This document shows, one piece after another, positions 9,165 through 18,254 of a stretch of DNA of 64,000 nt. Each line of letters begins with the position of its first letter. Position 1 is the first letter of the stretch. The notes under the pieces are model-generated. The model was not told where the DNA came from and did not search any database. It was given only the letters and a program-made list of their open reading frames with translations. This stretch comes from Marispirochaeta sp964554875 (GTDB lineage Bacteria; Spirochaetota; Spirochaetia; JC444; Marispirochaetaceae). The stretch is taken from positions 71,980 through 135,979 of the forward strand of contig CAZKQJ010000005.1 of assembly GCA_964554875.1 (NCBI GenBank), read 5' to 3'. Position numbers and translations under genes: made by a program.

Positions 9165-9908
9165 ATGAGATACGCAACACCAGCGCTTCTGGTCTTCAGT
9201 CTGATTCTCGCGGTCTTCAGCTCCTGCAGCGTCGAAACCTCCATCCACATGGAGGACTCTGCAGCAGGGAAGGCGGATACACGCATTACCATGGCCCCGC
9301 TCCTGCGCCAGTATCTGGGAGATCTGGCGGAGGTACAGGGGGCCAATGTCGACGACGATACGAGCTTCTTTGACACTGCCGCCCTGACAGCCGGATTCGC
9401 CTCCGCTGAAGGGCTGTCCCTTACCGGACTGATACTGGAAGCCCCGGAGACACTGCGGATTCTCGCCGGCTTTGCCGACATTCAACGGATTTTTCCCGAG
9501 AATATCGATACCCGGGGCAACCCGGTTTTCTCCTTCCGGCGTTCCGGAAATACCGGGACCCTCACCATTCGCATAGATGCCCGTAACGTGGCGTCCATTC
9601 TGGAGATTGTTCCCATGGGGAACGATCCTGTTTCCCGGACGGTTACCGGGGTTTTTCAGAACGGAGGCGATGAAGAAGAGCTGAAGGAGATGCTGATCTG
9701 GACCTTTGAGGAGTACGCCCCGGCGGAAACCATCGAGAAGATGATCGAGTCCGCCGCCATAAGGCTGCACATACAGGTTCCGGGGAAAATCATGAACGTG
9801 GACGGCGGAATCAGGCGGTCCGCGGATACAGCGGAGTTCAGAATTCCGCTGCTGCGTTTCATGAGCCTGAATCCGCCGGTGGAGTTCGCGGTAAGTTATT
9901 CACTGTAA
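9165..9908 (+). CDS. Predicted lipoprotein of unknown function
   Basis: 247 residues beginning with a short basic stretch, a hydrophobic core and the lipobox-like VFSSC (Cys at about residue 22), so it is likely lipid-anchored to a membrane after signal peptidase II cleavage. The rest is soluble, rich in short beta-like and helical segments, and I recognise no family. It follows a chemoreceptor gene and converges with the mannitol-locus HAD gene, overlapping it by 9 bp. Confidence 0.75.
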   Translation: MRYATPALLVFSLILAVFSSCSVETSIHMEDSAAGKADTRITMAPLLRQYLGDLAEVQGANVDDDTSFFDTAALTAGFASAEGLSLTGLILEAPETLRILAGFADIQRIFPENIDTRGNPVFSFRRSGNTGTLTIRIDARNVASILEIVPMGNDPVSRTVTGVFQNGGDEEELKEMLIWTFEEYAPAETIEKMIESAAIRLHIQVPGKIMNVDGGIRRSADTAEFRIPLLRFMSLNPPVEFAVSYSL

Positions 9909-10565
9909 ATCAAGGAACTGCAGAATCTTCCGGCGGTCTCTCTTCGAAAAGCCGGCAATCCACAGGTCCGGTATAAAAGCCCCATCTTTTCTGGATGACG
10001 GGCTTCCAAGCCCGATACATCGAAGTCCCGCCCGGCTCGCGGATTCGATTCCGGACGGGGAGTCTTCGACAGCCGCTGCCGCGCGGACCGGGATTCCGAG
10101 AAGCTCCGCGGCCTTCCTGTAGGGTTCCGGATGGGGCTTGCAGTTTTCCACCCCATCCCCGGCTACCCGCACAGGAAAGTATACAGACAGGTCGGCTGCC
10201 TTCAGCACATAATCGACATACGCCCCGGGCGATGATGAGGCTACAGCCGTCAATATACCCAGGGAGCGAAGTTCCACCAGCAGTTCAGGGACTCCGTCCC
10301 GGGGAGGGAGCCTCCAGGACGAAAGCCTCTCCAGGGTCCGCTCAGCCTGAAGCTCCGCCAGTTCCTTCGCCCGGTACTCCCCCGCACAGCGGTTTTCCCG
10401 CATCAGGATACCCCACATCTCTTCGTCGGATACCCCGATAAAACGACGGGTTTCCTGATGCGAGAGCTGTATTCCCAGGTCAGCAGCAAGAGAGACCAGA
10501 GTTTCGGCGTGAAAGGGCTCGGAATCGACAAGGACCCCGTCCAGATCAAAAACGACAGCCTTCAA
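9900..10565 (-). CDS. HAD-superfamily phosphatase, beta-phosphoglucomutase-like
   Basis: 221 residues. FDLDGVLVDSEPFH at the N-terminus contains the nucleophile Asp and acid Asp of subfamily IA HAD enzymes. TAVASSSPG is motif II, a Lys in ENCKPHPEPY is motif III and VEDSPSGIESA is motif IV. It is the last gene of the mannitol operon: its ATG overlaps the mtlD stop by 4 bp. It could remove phosphate from a mannitol or fructose phosphate to relieve sugar-phosphate stress, or act as a phosphomutase; the sequence does not decide between these. Confidence 0.85.
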   Translation of the reverse strand: MKAVVFDLDGVLVDSEPFHAETLVSLAADLGIQLSHQETRRFIGVSDEEMWGILMRENRCAGEYRAKELAELQAERTLERLSSWRLPPRDGVPELLVELRSLGILTAVASSSPGAYVDYVLKAADLSVYFPVRVAGDGVENCKPHPEPYRKAAELLGIPVRAAAAVEDSPSGIESASRAGLRCIGLGSPSSRKDGAFIPDLWIAGFSKRDRRKILQFLDLQ

Positions 10566-11899
10566 TGAGATGAACTCTCTTTCAGTGCCGGAGGCGTTAC
10601 CGGGGTCAGACGGACCACCGGCTTTCCTCTGCTGGCCACAATGATCTCCCGCCCCGCCATGGCCTCATCCACAAGCTGGGCAAAGTTGTCCCTGGCCTCC
10701 TTCATTGAAACGATCCTGATCCACTGGCGGACGTAATTCCGTACAAGGTCCTCGACTCCGCGGTCCTCATAGGCGTTTTCAATGGCCGCAAGAACATCAG
10801 CATCTTTAAGGGAGGTTATGCGTGGAATCACCTCTTTTATGTCGCTGATTTCAAGCAACTCCCGCAAATGCTCCGCCTGGGGATCATTCTCGTTGCGAAA
10901 ATAGAGGGCCGCGGCAATGCCGATGAGCAGGTTCCGGTTCGGGAGGCCGTACTCTATGGTACCCCGCAGGGGCTTGATCAGGCGGTCGTCGAACCCGAGC
11001 TTCCGCAGGGGCTGCCTGCCCACCCGCTGCACATCGTCCCTGAGCCAGGGATTCTCAAAGCGCCGCAGGATCTTTTCTATGTACTCCCGGTGCCTGTCCC
11101 GGTCAAAACCGTAGCGCCGCACCAGGACCTCCCCGCTCTCCTCCATGGCGCCGCGGACAACCTGCCGTATCTGTTCATCCTGTATACTCTGATCTATAGT
11201 CCGGTGGCCGTACAGGGAACCGAGATAGGCCGCGATGGCATGGCCGGTGTTCAGGGTGAACAGTTTGCGTTCCACGAAGGCAGTCAGGGTGTCGGTCAGC
11301 TGCATCCCCTCGATCTCCGGTATGCTGCCGACGAACCCGCGCCGGTCGACGATCCATTCTCTGAACTCCTCCACCCGTACCCGAAGAATGTCCTCAGACT
11401 TCTCCATGGGAGGGACTATCCTGTCCACAGCTGAATCCGGAAAACCCGCATTGTCCTTAACGTAGCTCTTTGCCTCTTCACTCAGCAAGCTTTCCACGAG
11501 TTCCCTCAGTCTGCTTGAGGCATTCACCATGTTTTCACAGGCGATGATATTGAGCCCCCCGGATTTTCCGGTCATCATGCGCCGTTCCAGCCCCGCTGCG
11601 ATGCGGGGAGCAATATGTTCAAGAACGTTGGGACCTACCGCGGTGGTCACAATATCCGCCTCTGCGATGGCCTCGAGAAGCGCTTCATCCGCAGGATAAC
11701 AGCCGTCCACCGGTGCAATGGTCTCTTCGCTGCGGGTTTCGCCGACTATTTCAACGATGTATTCTCCCCTTTTCTGCAGTTCCGGGATTATTGCATCACT
11801 GATATCCACGAACAGAACCCGGTATCCCGAATTGGACAGCAGGGCCCCGATAAATCCTCTCCCGATGTTTCCGGCCCCAAACTGAACCGCCAGTTTCAT
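10562..11899 (-). CDS. mtlD: Mannitol-1-phosphate 5-dehydrogenase with a C-terminal Phd/YefM-like segment
   Basis: 445 residues from the ATG at 11899, the start that matches the family N-terminus (VQFGAGNIGRGFIG, the NAD-binding Rossmann loop); an ATG 18 nt upstream is also possible. It oxidises mannitol 1-phosphate to fructose 6-phosphate with NAD. CENMVN, KSGGLNI-like and LNTGHAIAAYLG segments belong to the long-chain mannitol dehydrogenase family. Usual length is about 380; here the last 49 residues (bases 10562-10711) read VSMKEARDNFAQLVDEA, then GREIIVASRGKPVVRL, which is the fold-defining pattern of Phd/YefM antitoxins. No toxin gene is adjacent. Confidence 0.93.
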   Translation of the reverse strand: MKLAVQFGAGNIGRGFIGALLSNSGYRVLFVDISDAIIPELQKRGEYIVEIVGETRSEETIAPVDGCYPADEALLEAIAEADIVTTAVGPNVLEHIAPRIAAGLERRMMTGKSGGLNIIACENMVNASSRLRELVESLLSEEAKSYVKDNAGFPDSAVDRIVPPMEKSEDILRVRVEEFREWIVDRRGFVGSIPEIEGMQLTDTLTAFVERKLFTLNTGHAIAAYLGSLYGHRTIDQSIQDEQIRQVVRGAMEESGEVLVRRYGFDRDRHREYIEKILRRFENPWLRDDVQRVGRQPLRKLGFDDRLIKPLRGTIEYGLPNRNLLIGIAAALYFRNENDPQAEHLRELLEISDIKEVIPRITSLKDADVLAAIENAYEDRGVEDLVRNYVRQWIRIVSMKEARDNFAQLVDEAMAGREIIVASRGKPVVRLTPVTPPALKESSSH

Positions 11900-11953
11900 A
11901 TCCTTTTCCTTTTGCATCCTTTCCTCTTTCCTGTGCGAGACCAGAGAACGCGA

Positions 11954-14011
11954 TCAGCCGAACTTCCGGCTGAACAGGGTCAACAGACGTCCCTGAATAT
12001 CCCGCCTGCTTCCCCTGGCAAGAACATCTGCGAAATCGCCGAAATCCGTCAGAGCTATCACTATTTCCGAAAGCGCGTGGGTCTGTACCGGTGAGGCTGT
12101 AAGGGGGGCAGCCAGGACCAGCACCGTCGGTTCCATGGGGACTGTCTGAATGACCCCGGCGCGGGGTTCAGGGATACCCTCGGTACGGCAGTGAAGGATC
12201 CGGACATTCAGTTCTTCGAAGACAAGACTTCCGTAGGATTCCCTGCGTTCGAAATCCCTCCTCAGGATCTCAGTATCACAGTCCCCCCGTTCTGAGAGGG
12301 CCAGGACCGCCTGGGTCAGGAGATCCGAACGGGCATGGCGTTTCTCCACAAAAAATCCGCTTATCACCGACATGATTACCGGCAGAGACAGATCCTGGAC
12401 CTGCTCGCCGACACTGACGACATCCCGCTGTTTTTCCGCCCGTTTCGGCTCCTCCTTTCCCGACCGCATTTTCGGCTTTTCCAGGTCCGCTGCAGCTTCC
12501 CGAAGCAGGGCCCGTATCTCCTCCGGGGAAGAATCGACACGAATCAGCACATGCCTGCACCCCCGCACCTTGAGGGGAAACGACGATATCACAAGATCGT
12601 ACTCCCCGGGCACCTGGTTTTCCTCGAAATCGGGGTCCCACTGGGAATCGACAATCACCCCCCGGGGAAGAACATCCCGCACAAGGGCGGCAATATAATT
12701 CGACATCCCCAGCCCCTCCAGGCAGAGTATCCGAACCCGGAGTTCCGGTGCATGTCGGGACTGAAGCAGCTCTATATGAGCCCCCAGAGCGAGGGATGCT
12801 TCCTGTATCTCCCGGCGCACCTTGGACGGTGAAAGATCCGGCAGGCGTTCATCCATTTCCTCCAGGAACTGGCTCACCAGCGCGGCGGCTTCCGGGGAGT
12901 CCTCCAGTCCGGGATAGGGATGCAGTCCGATCTCCCGCCACCCCGGGATCCCCAGATCGATCCTGCGGGCCGCAGCGGCCAGGGTCATGCGCAGATAGTT
13001 CAGAAGCAGCCGGTCATCATGGAGCCACACCCGCCGGGACCCCTCCAGCCGGCCAAGGGTATGCTCGATAATGGCATTCACCGGTCCCCACAGGTCACCC
13101 AGATAGGCCTCCACGGATTCAGGAGAAGCGGCGGCCACCTCCATGGAGGCAAGGACACGGGCCAGCAGAAAAACCTCCTCCCCGGTGTCGGTTTCGGAGG
13201 ACAAAAGTTCCCAGGCGTCGGATGTCATCATCCGGCGGGCTGCCTGGATATACATCTCCGGAACCTTCAGCCCAGAGGGACTGAGCCGGCGAAGGTTTCC
13301 CGTCAGAGGTATTCGCCGGGCAAGGAGAAAAAGATAGGAGTAAAGGACCCCGGAGGATGAGGGAGACAGCCTGTATCCGAGGAGATCCTCCGCTTCGCGA
13401 ATAATCTTGAAAAAGCGCTCCCGATAGTCGCGGATTCCGATGAGACGGATCATCCGCTCTTCTCCGTTTTCGCTGTCTCCGCCGTTCTCGCTGCCGTATA
13501 GCAGGTAAACCGGGACAAGGTCCGGAAAAGCCGACAGGAAGAGCATCCGGATATCCGTCTCATCCGCCAGCATTCGCACCCCCGTGCCCTTCTGCTTCTC
13601 AATAAAAACCGAGTCCGGAAGAATCTCCTCCAGAGATGAGAGATCACTGCTTACCGTCGAGTCGCTTACAAAGAGAACATGGGCAATCTCGGAGAGCTTT
13701 ATCCAGTCCGCCGCCAGAATCATGTAAAGCAGAATCAGTAGAGGGCGCTGACCGCTTTCGGTAAAAGACGGACCCCGCATGTTTCCAGCGCTCTCCATCA
13801 GCCGCGACGGCACAGGATCGATAAGCCGCACACCGAATCCCCGGCGACGCTCCATTCGTACCCCCCGAAGGTTCAAACTGCGCTCCAGGACCTCCAGGTC
13901 ACGATGAATCGTTCTGACCCCCGCTCCTGTTGCTTCGGCAATCTGCTCAACCGTTGTATAGTTCGAGCTGTCCGCGAGAAGCTTTAGCACTGCCAGGAGC
14001 CGGGAGGTCAT
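11954..14011 (-). CDS. mtlR: PRD-containing transcriptional regulator, MtlR-like
   Basis: 685 residues. Two winged HTH units (EQIAEATGAGVRTIHRDL and SEIAHVLFVSDSTVSSDL) are followed by two PTS-regulation domains, a IIB-like domain with CLEGLGMS, and a C-terminal IIA-like domain with the candidate phospho-His in ILHCRT. This order is that of MtlR/LicR activators controlled by HPr and the cognate transporter. In my reading, the usual PRD histidines are replaced by Tyr or Asn, which needs alignment. It lies 3 bp downstream of ptsI in the mannitol operon and probably acts at the blocks before mtlA and the second HPr gene. Confidence 0.88.
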   Translation of the reverse strand: MTSRLLAVLKLLADSSNYTTVEQIAEATGAGVRTIHRDLEVLERSLNLRGVRMERRRGFGVRLIDPVPSRLMESAGNMRGPSFTESGQRPLLILLYMILAADWIKLSEIAHVLFVSDSTVSSDLSSLEEILPDSVFIEKQKGTGVRMLADETDIRMLFLSAFPDLVPVYLLYGSENGGDSENGEERMIRLIGIRDYRERFFKIIREAEDLLGYRLSPSSSGVLYSYLFLLARRIPLTGNLRRLSPSGLKVPEMYIQAARRMMTSDAWELLSSETDTGEEVFLLARVLASMEVAAASPESVEAYLGDLWGPVNAIIEHTLGRLEGSRRVWLHDDRLLLNYLRMTLAAAARRIDLGIPGWREIGLHPYPGLEDSPEAAALVSQFLEEMDERLPDLSPSKVRREIQEASLALGAHIELLQSRHAPELRVRILCLEGLGMSNYIAALVRDVLPRGVIVDSQWDPDFEENQVPGEYDLVISSFPLKVRGCRHVLIRVDSSPEEIRALLREAAADLEKPKMRSGKEEPKRAEKQRDVVSVGEQVQDLSLPVIMSVISGFFVEKRHARSDLLTQAVLALSERGDCDTEILRRDFERRESYGSLVFEELNVRILHCRTEGIPEPRAGVIQTVPMEPTVLVLAAPLTASPVQTHALSEIVIALTDFGDFADVLARGSRRDIQGRLLTLFSRKFG

Positions 14012-14014
14012 TGC

Positions 14015-15769
14015 CTATTCCACCTTCCAGGGGGCCAAATCCCCGGGGATCAGTTTCCGCGCCTGCATCCTGGCCGCATCCGCATCCGCATCCGCGGCAC
14101 CCATAAGGCGGGAGGCAAGCTCGCCAAGACCCGCTGTGTCGATTCCTGCAAGACAGGCCTTGAGTTCCGGTATGGCGTTAATCCCCGCGCTGATCTCATC
14201 CACCCCGAGAGCCAAAAGCGCCAGGGCTGAATCAGGATGGCTCGCCATATCCCCGCACACCCCCACATGGATGCCCGCCGTACGGGCTCCTTCCACAACC
14301 CGGGAGATCGCGGCAAGCACCGCCGGATGAAACTCCTGGTAGTAGGCCGATACCCTGGGGTTTCCCCGGTCCACGGTCAGAAGATACTGGACCAGATCGT
14401 TGGTACCGATACTGATAAAATCCGCTTTTTCGGCAAGTCGGTCGACAATCATCACCGAAGCCGGGGTTTCCACCATGATTCCCACCGGCAGACCTGAAGC
14501 AGCTGCCGGGACCAGGGAACGGACGGCGTCTATCTCCGAGGCGGAGATCACCATGGGTATCATCGCTTTTATCTGGTGGCCCTCTTCGTACACCCTGGCA
14601 ATAGCCTGTATCTGGGTCTTCAGCTGGGTCTCCCGGGCGAGGAGATACCGGATTCCGCGCTCCCCCAGAAAGGGGTTGTCCTCCGGCGGATGGGGAGCAT
14701 AGGGCAGGGGCTTGTCCGCGCCGCAGTCCAGGAGACGAACGATGACAGGGGAGGGCGCCATGGCCCTGCAGACCGCCCGGTATTCATCCGCCTGCTGGTC
14801 CAGTCCCGGAAAGTCGGAAAAGCGCATAAAGAGAAACTCCGTCCGGAAGAGTCCTATACCTGCAGCCCCGAAGGAGGCGGCCTGTTCAGCTTCCGCCACT
14901 CCGCCGACATTGGCCATAAGGGCGTAGGGCTTACCGTCCGCAAGTTCGGGGGCCGCCATCTTCGACCAGGTTCTGCGTTTTTCCTCCTCTTTCCGGGCTG
15001 TCTCTTTACGCTTCCGCACCTCGCTGAGCTTTTTATGGTCGAGATCGGTATCCACCGTTCCGGCGTCGCCGTCCACCAGGACCTGCTGTCCGCTGCGTAC
15101 CGCGGCGATCAGGCCTTCCACACCGGTAACACAGGGGATTGAGAGGGAACGGGCCAGAATGGCCGCGTGACTGGTCCGGCCGCCCTTTTCCGTAATAATG
15201 GCCGCTACCTTTTCGGTATCAAGGCGTGCCGTAGCCGACGGGGTAAGCTCTTCGGCCACGATTACGCTGTTCTCCGGCAGTTCCGCGGGATCGCTGATGG
15301 ACCCGTAGTAGATGGCCTCCGCAAGACGGCGCCCGATGTCGCGAAGATCTCCCGCCCGCTGCTTGAAGTAATCCGACTCGAGCTCTTCGAACTCCCGGGC
15401 GGTCTCCTCGACAAAATCGATCACCGCCCGTTCCGCTATGGCCTCACGTTCCATGATAGCCTCTTCCACAGCCTCGGCCATATCCTCGCCGGTAAGAATT
15501 TCCAGATGCCCTTCGAAGATTTCCGCCTCGTCCTCTCCCAGCTTCTCCCGGATGCGCTCAATCAGGGCTGAATAGTAGACCGCTGCCACCTTCAGGCCCC
15601 GGCTGAAGCGTTCCATCTCGCTTTCGCTGCTCCTCCTTATATGAGACCGCGTACCGCCGTCATTGCGGCTGGAGCTGGGGCCGCTGCGTCCCAGGGGGAC
15701 CTCCCGCTCGTGGAGCAGGTAAACCGTACCGGCGCCTATCCCCGATGAAGAGGGAATTCCCGTCAGCAT
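14015..15769 (-). CDS. ptsI: PTS enzyme I (phosphoenolpyruvate-protein phosphotransferase)
   Basis: 584 residues. The phospho-His is in GGRTSHAAILARS; the PEP-binding barrel shows TEFLFM, the signature DFISIGTNDLVQYLL and the catalytic Cys in HVGVCGDMASHP. It takes phosphate from PEP and passes it to HPr. The start overlaps the HPr stop by 7 bp, so translation is coupled. The position inside the mannitol operon suggests EI is induced with the transporter. No other EI gene is seen in the window. A short Asp/Ala repeat (ADADADAAR) near the C-terminus is unusual. Confidence 0.96.
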   Translation of the reverse strand: MLTGIPSSSGIGAGTVYLLHEREVPLGRSGPSSSRNDGGTRSHIRRSSESEMERFSRGLKVAAVYYSALIERIREKLGEDEAEIFEGHLEILTGEDMAEAVEEAIMEREAIAERAVIDFVEETAREFEELESDYFKQRAGDLRDIGRRLAEAIYYGSISDPAELPENSVIVAEELTPSATARLDTEKVAAIITEKGGRTSHAAILARSLSIPCVTGVEGLIAAVRSGQQVLVDGDAGTVDTDLDHKKLSEVRKRKETARKEEEKRRTWSKMAAPELADGKPYALMANVGGVAEAEQAASFGAAGIGLFRTEFLFMRFSDFPGLDQQADEYRAVCRAMAPSPVIVRLLDCGADKPLPYAPHPPEDNPFLGERGIRYLLARETQLKTQIQAIARVYEEGHQIKAMIPMVISASEIDAVRSLVPAAASGLPVGIMVETPASVMIVDRLAEKADFISIGTNDLVQYLLTVDRGNPRVSAYYQEFHPAVLAAISRVVEGARTAGIHVGVCGDMASHPDSALALLALGVDEISAGINAIPELKACLAGIDTAGLGELASRLMGAADADADAARMQARKLIPGDLAPWKVE

Positions 15770-16032
15770 TGGGGAGCACCCTCGGGCTGCAGAAGAGCGG
15801 TCAGGGCTTCAAAGGCCTCCTTTTCATCGGGACCCTCACAGATCAGGGTTACCTCATCGCCCTGGACAATACCCAGCTTCATGAGCTTCACAAGACTCTT
15901 GCCCGGGGCCTCCTTTCCGTTGCGTTTCAGAATAACCTGGGCCTCGAATTTTCTGACCTCCTTTACAAAACGGTTTGCAGGCCGGGTATGAAGTCCCTCT
16001 TCATTGGTTACCACCAGGTTCCCTTTAAGCAT
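15763..16032 (-). CDS. ptsH: HPr phosphocarrier protein (mannitol operon copy)
   Basis: 89 residues; the start is fixed by AAGGAGG 6 nt before ATG. His15 lies in GLHTRPAN and Ser46 in GKSLVKLMKLG, so both the EI-dependent and the kinase-dependent phosphorylation positions are kept. It carries phosphate from EI to the mannitol IIA and possibly to the PRDs and IIA-like domain of the regulator. A longer reading towards 16164 has no ribosome-binding site and overlaps the IIA gene, so I reject it. Confidence 0.95.
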   Translation of the reverse strand: MLKGNLVVTNEEGLHTRPANRFVKEVRKFEAQVILKRNGKEAPGKSLVKLMKLGIVQGDEVTLICEGPDEKEAFEALTALLQPEGAPQC

Positions 16033-16054
16033 TGTATCCTCCTTGACCTCAGCC

Positions 16055-16540
16055 TCAATCGAATTCACCGGCTTCAAAGGCGGCCGCAAAATCCTGTAAT
16101 ACCGAAACGGCCTCGTCGTTGTTTCGGGCGCCCCGAAGGGCGTGCACATACTTTTCGCTGTCACAGAGTTCGGCTATCTGGGGCACGGCCTCCTGGTTGT
16201 GCTCCTCCCGGTTGGCGGCTCCGGCAAAGATCAGCACATCCACCGGATCGTTTTCTTCATCGCCGAACTCCACCGGCGAAGAGAGGGTCAGAAGGGCGTA
16301 GCCAGTTTTCAGGACCCCGTTTTCCGGCTTTGCATGGGGCATCGCAATCCCCGGAGCAACGATAAAATAGGGACCGATTTCCCTGTGGTTGCTGATCATC
16401 GTCTGGACGTAACGGTCATCGATCAGCCCGGCGTCGATCATCATCCGGCCGCCGATTCTGATAGCTTCCTCCCAGTCACGTGCCGAACAACCGACCGCGA
16501 TGGTCTTACTTTCAATCAATCTGTCCACAAAACAGGCCAT
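16055..16540 (-). CDS. mtlF: PTS IIA component (mannitol/fructose type)
   Basis: 161 residues, a single IIA domain of the mannitol-fructose fold. The phospho-His lies in APGIAMPHAKPE, and the N-terminal WEEAIRIGGRMM helix is typical. It accepts phosphate from HPr and donates it to the IIB Cys of the IICB protein encoded just upstream. AAAGGAG stands 9 nt before the ATG. The 130-nt spacer from mtlA contains a stem-loop at 16622-16650. The substrate is assigned from the neighbouring mtlA-like and mtlD genes. Confidence 0.88.
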   Translation of the reverse strand: MACFVDRLIESKTIAVGCSARDWEEAIRIGGRMMIDAGLIDDRYVQTMISNHREIGPYFIVAPGIAMPHAKPENGVLKTGYALLTLSSPVEFGDEENDPVDVLIFAGAANREEHNQEAVPQIAELCDSEKYVHALRGARNNDEAVSVLQDFAAAFEAGEFD

Positions 16541-16621
16541 ACAGCCATCTCCTTTACTGATAGGGTGTGCTTTATCTTCAATCGCCCACCGGAAAAACAG
16601 GTCCTTTCCAATATACTCCGC

Positions 16622-16650
16622 CGCAGGCGCCCTGAACTCAAGGGTCTGCG
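16622..16650 (-). other. Intercistronic stem-loop between mtlA and the IIA gene
   Basis: On the minus strand CGCAG-CCCT pairs with AGGG-CTGCG across a 7-nt loop, with small bulges. No T tract follows, so it is more likely a stability or processing element than a terminator. Confidence 0.4.
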
Positions 16651-16669
16651 ACGGAAGCGAAACACTTTA

Positions 16670-18058
16670 TTATACATCCACCGGGGTCTTGCCCGATAGT
16701 TCCGCGACAATCTCATCATACTCCGGGGCATTCACAAAGTTGGTAATGCTGAAGTGCCTGGCGTTGGGTGCCGACTGACGGGCACGCTCGGTCAGGTTGA
16801 CGTGGGAGATAACCAGATCCGCGTCCATCGGGACTTCATCCACCGGCGCATGCTCCACGTGAACATTCAGCCCTGCGGCCTTGAGTTTTTTCTTAAGCCG
16901 GTTTGCCCCCATGGCGCTGGATCCCATTCCTGCGTCACAGGCAAATACGATCTTGGATACTTTTCCGAGCCCCTTGAAATCCTGGGTCTGCTTCTTGGCT
17001 GCCTCGAGTTTGTCACCGGCTTCACGGTTCATCCTGTCGAAGCGGCGGACAAAGGGCATGGCAACAATAAAGCTCACCGCAGTGGAGACGATAACGGCCA
17101 TCAGGATTCCCAGGTGGCTGCCTTTCGCCGCAACGGCCATCAGGGCAAAGATGGATCCGGGAGACGGGGTCGCAAAGGCTCCGGTGCTCAGAAGTACATT
17201 GGTCAGAACCCCGGAGAATCCACCTGCTATGACCGCAAGGATAAGAAAAGGATTCATCAGTACATAGGGGAAGTAGATTTCGTGAATTCCGCCAAAGAAG
17301 TGGATGATTATGGCACCTGGAGTCGTCTCCCGTACTGTACCCTTGGTAAAAACAAGGTAAGCCAGGAGAATACCAAGACCCGGACCGGGATTGGTCTCGA
17401 TCAGGAAGAGAATCGACTTGCCGGTTTCCTGAACCTGCTGGACGCCCAGGGGACCAAAAACTCCATGGTTGATCGCATTGTTCAGAAAAAGAATCTTACC
17501 CGGTTCCACCAGAATGGATGCCAGAGGCAGCAGTCGCATGGAAATAATACTGTCCACACCGGCCATCAGAAAGTGGGAAAGACCATTGATTACCGGACCG
17601 ATAACGATGAGGCCCAGCAGGGAGAGAAGTCCCCCCATAATTCCGGCGGAAAAGTTATTGATGAGCATCTCAAAGCCGACGGGAATGACGGGTTCAACCA
17701 CTTCGTCCCACTTCTTGATCGCCCAGCCGCCCAGGGGTCCCATCATCATGGCGCCGAGGAACATGGGAACGTCCGCGCCGACAATAACGCCCATGGTTGC
17801 AATGACACCTACAACACCGCCCCGGACTCCCCAGACCAGTTTTCCACCGGTATAGGCGATGAGCATCGGCAACATGTAGGTAATCATCGGTCCCACCAGG
17901 GCGGCCAGTTTCTCGCTGGGAAGCCAGCCGGTGGGAATGAACAGTGCGGTAATAAGCGCCCATGCGAGGAAGGCCCCGATATTGGGCATTACCATACCAC
18001 TTAAGAATCTGCCGAACCTCTGAATATGGGCCCGGGCACCTAACGCAGTACCTTGCAT
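16670..18058 (-). CDS. mtlA: PTS mannitol-specific IICB transporter
   Basis: 462 residues. Residues about 1-345 form the IIC membrane domain (start RFLSGMVMPNIGAFLAW, then GGFxxGxxEI-like FFGGIHEIYFPY), followed by a linker and a IIB domain whose phospho-Cys lies in KIVFACDAGMGSSAMG. It imports mannitol and phosphorylates it to mannitol 1-phosphate. Unlike E. coli MtlA there is no fused IIA; that is the separate gene downstream. AAGGAG lies 6 nt before the ATG. It is the first gene of the operon, behind a block repeated before the second HPr gene. Confidence 0.95.
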   Translation of the reverse strand: MQGTALGARAHIQRFGRFLSGMVMPNIGAFLAWALITALFIPTGWLPSEKLAALVGPMITYMLPMLIAYTGGKLVWGVRGGVVGVIATMGVIVGADVPMFLGAMMMGPLGGWAIKKWDEVVEPVIPVGFEMLINNFSAGIMGGLLSLLGLIVIGPVINGLSHFLMAGVDSIISMRLLPLASILVEPGKILFLNNAINHGVFGPLGVQQVQETGKSILFLIETNPGPGLGILLAYLVFTKGTVRETTPGAIIIHFFGGIHEIYFPYVLMNPFLILAVIAGGFSGVLTNVLLSTGAFATPSPGSIFALMAVAAKGSHLGILMAVIVSTAVSFIVAMPFVRRFDRMNREAGDKLEAAKKQTQDFKGLGKVSKIVFACDAGMGSSAMGANRLKKKLKAAGLNVHVEHAPVDEVPMDADLVISHVNLTERARQSAPNARHFSITNFVNAPEYDEIVAELSGKTPVDV

Positions 18059-18088
18059 ACAATACTCCTTTTTTCGTGTGCTTGTGAA

Positions 18089-18220
18089 ACCATGCTACGC
18101 CCGGTTCCGGAAATCCCGCAACAAAAAGCACTGCGATCCTGGCAGGTGAAAAGGCCCCTGTATTTGGCAGTTGCTGGGGATTTCGATCTTTTTCGCGAAA
18201 CATGGAAATAGATACTTTCA
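18089..18220 (-). repeat. 132-bp upstream block, copy A (before mtlA)
   Basis: This block aligns without gaps to 19807-19938, with about 19 mismatches by eye. The half nearest the gene (18089-18152) has only two mismatches. On the minus strand it contains TTGCGG (18116-18121), an 18-nt spacer and TAGCAT (18092-18097), with the palindrome TTCCGGAA (18105-18112) inside the spacer and TTTCGCGAAA farther upstream. This would place the transcript start about 26 nt before the mtlA ATG. I read it as promoter plus operator or activator site, probably for the MtlR-like protein. Confidence 0.65.
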
Positions 18221-18254
18221 TACCCATTGGAGGAAGCAGAATTTGCATTGCTTT

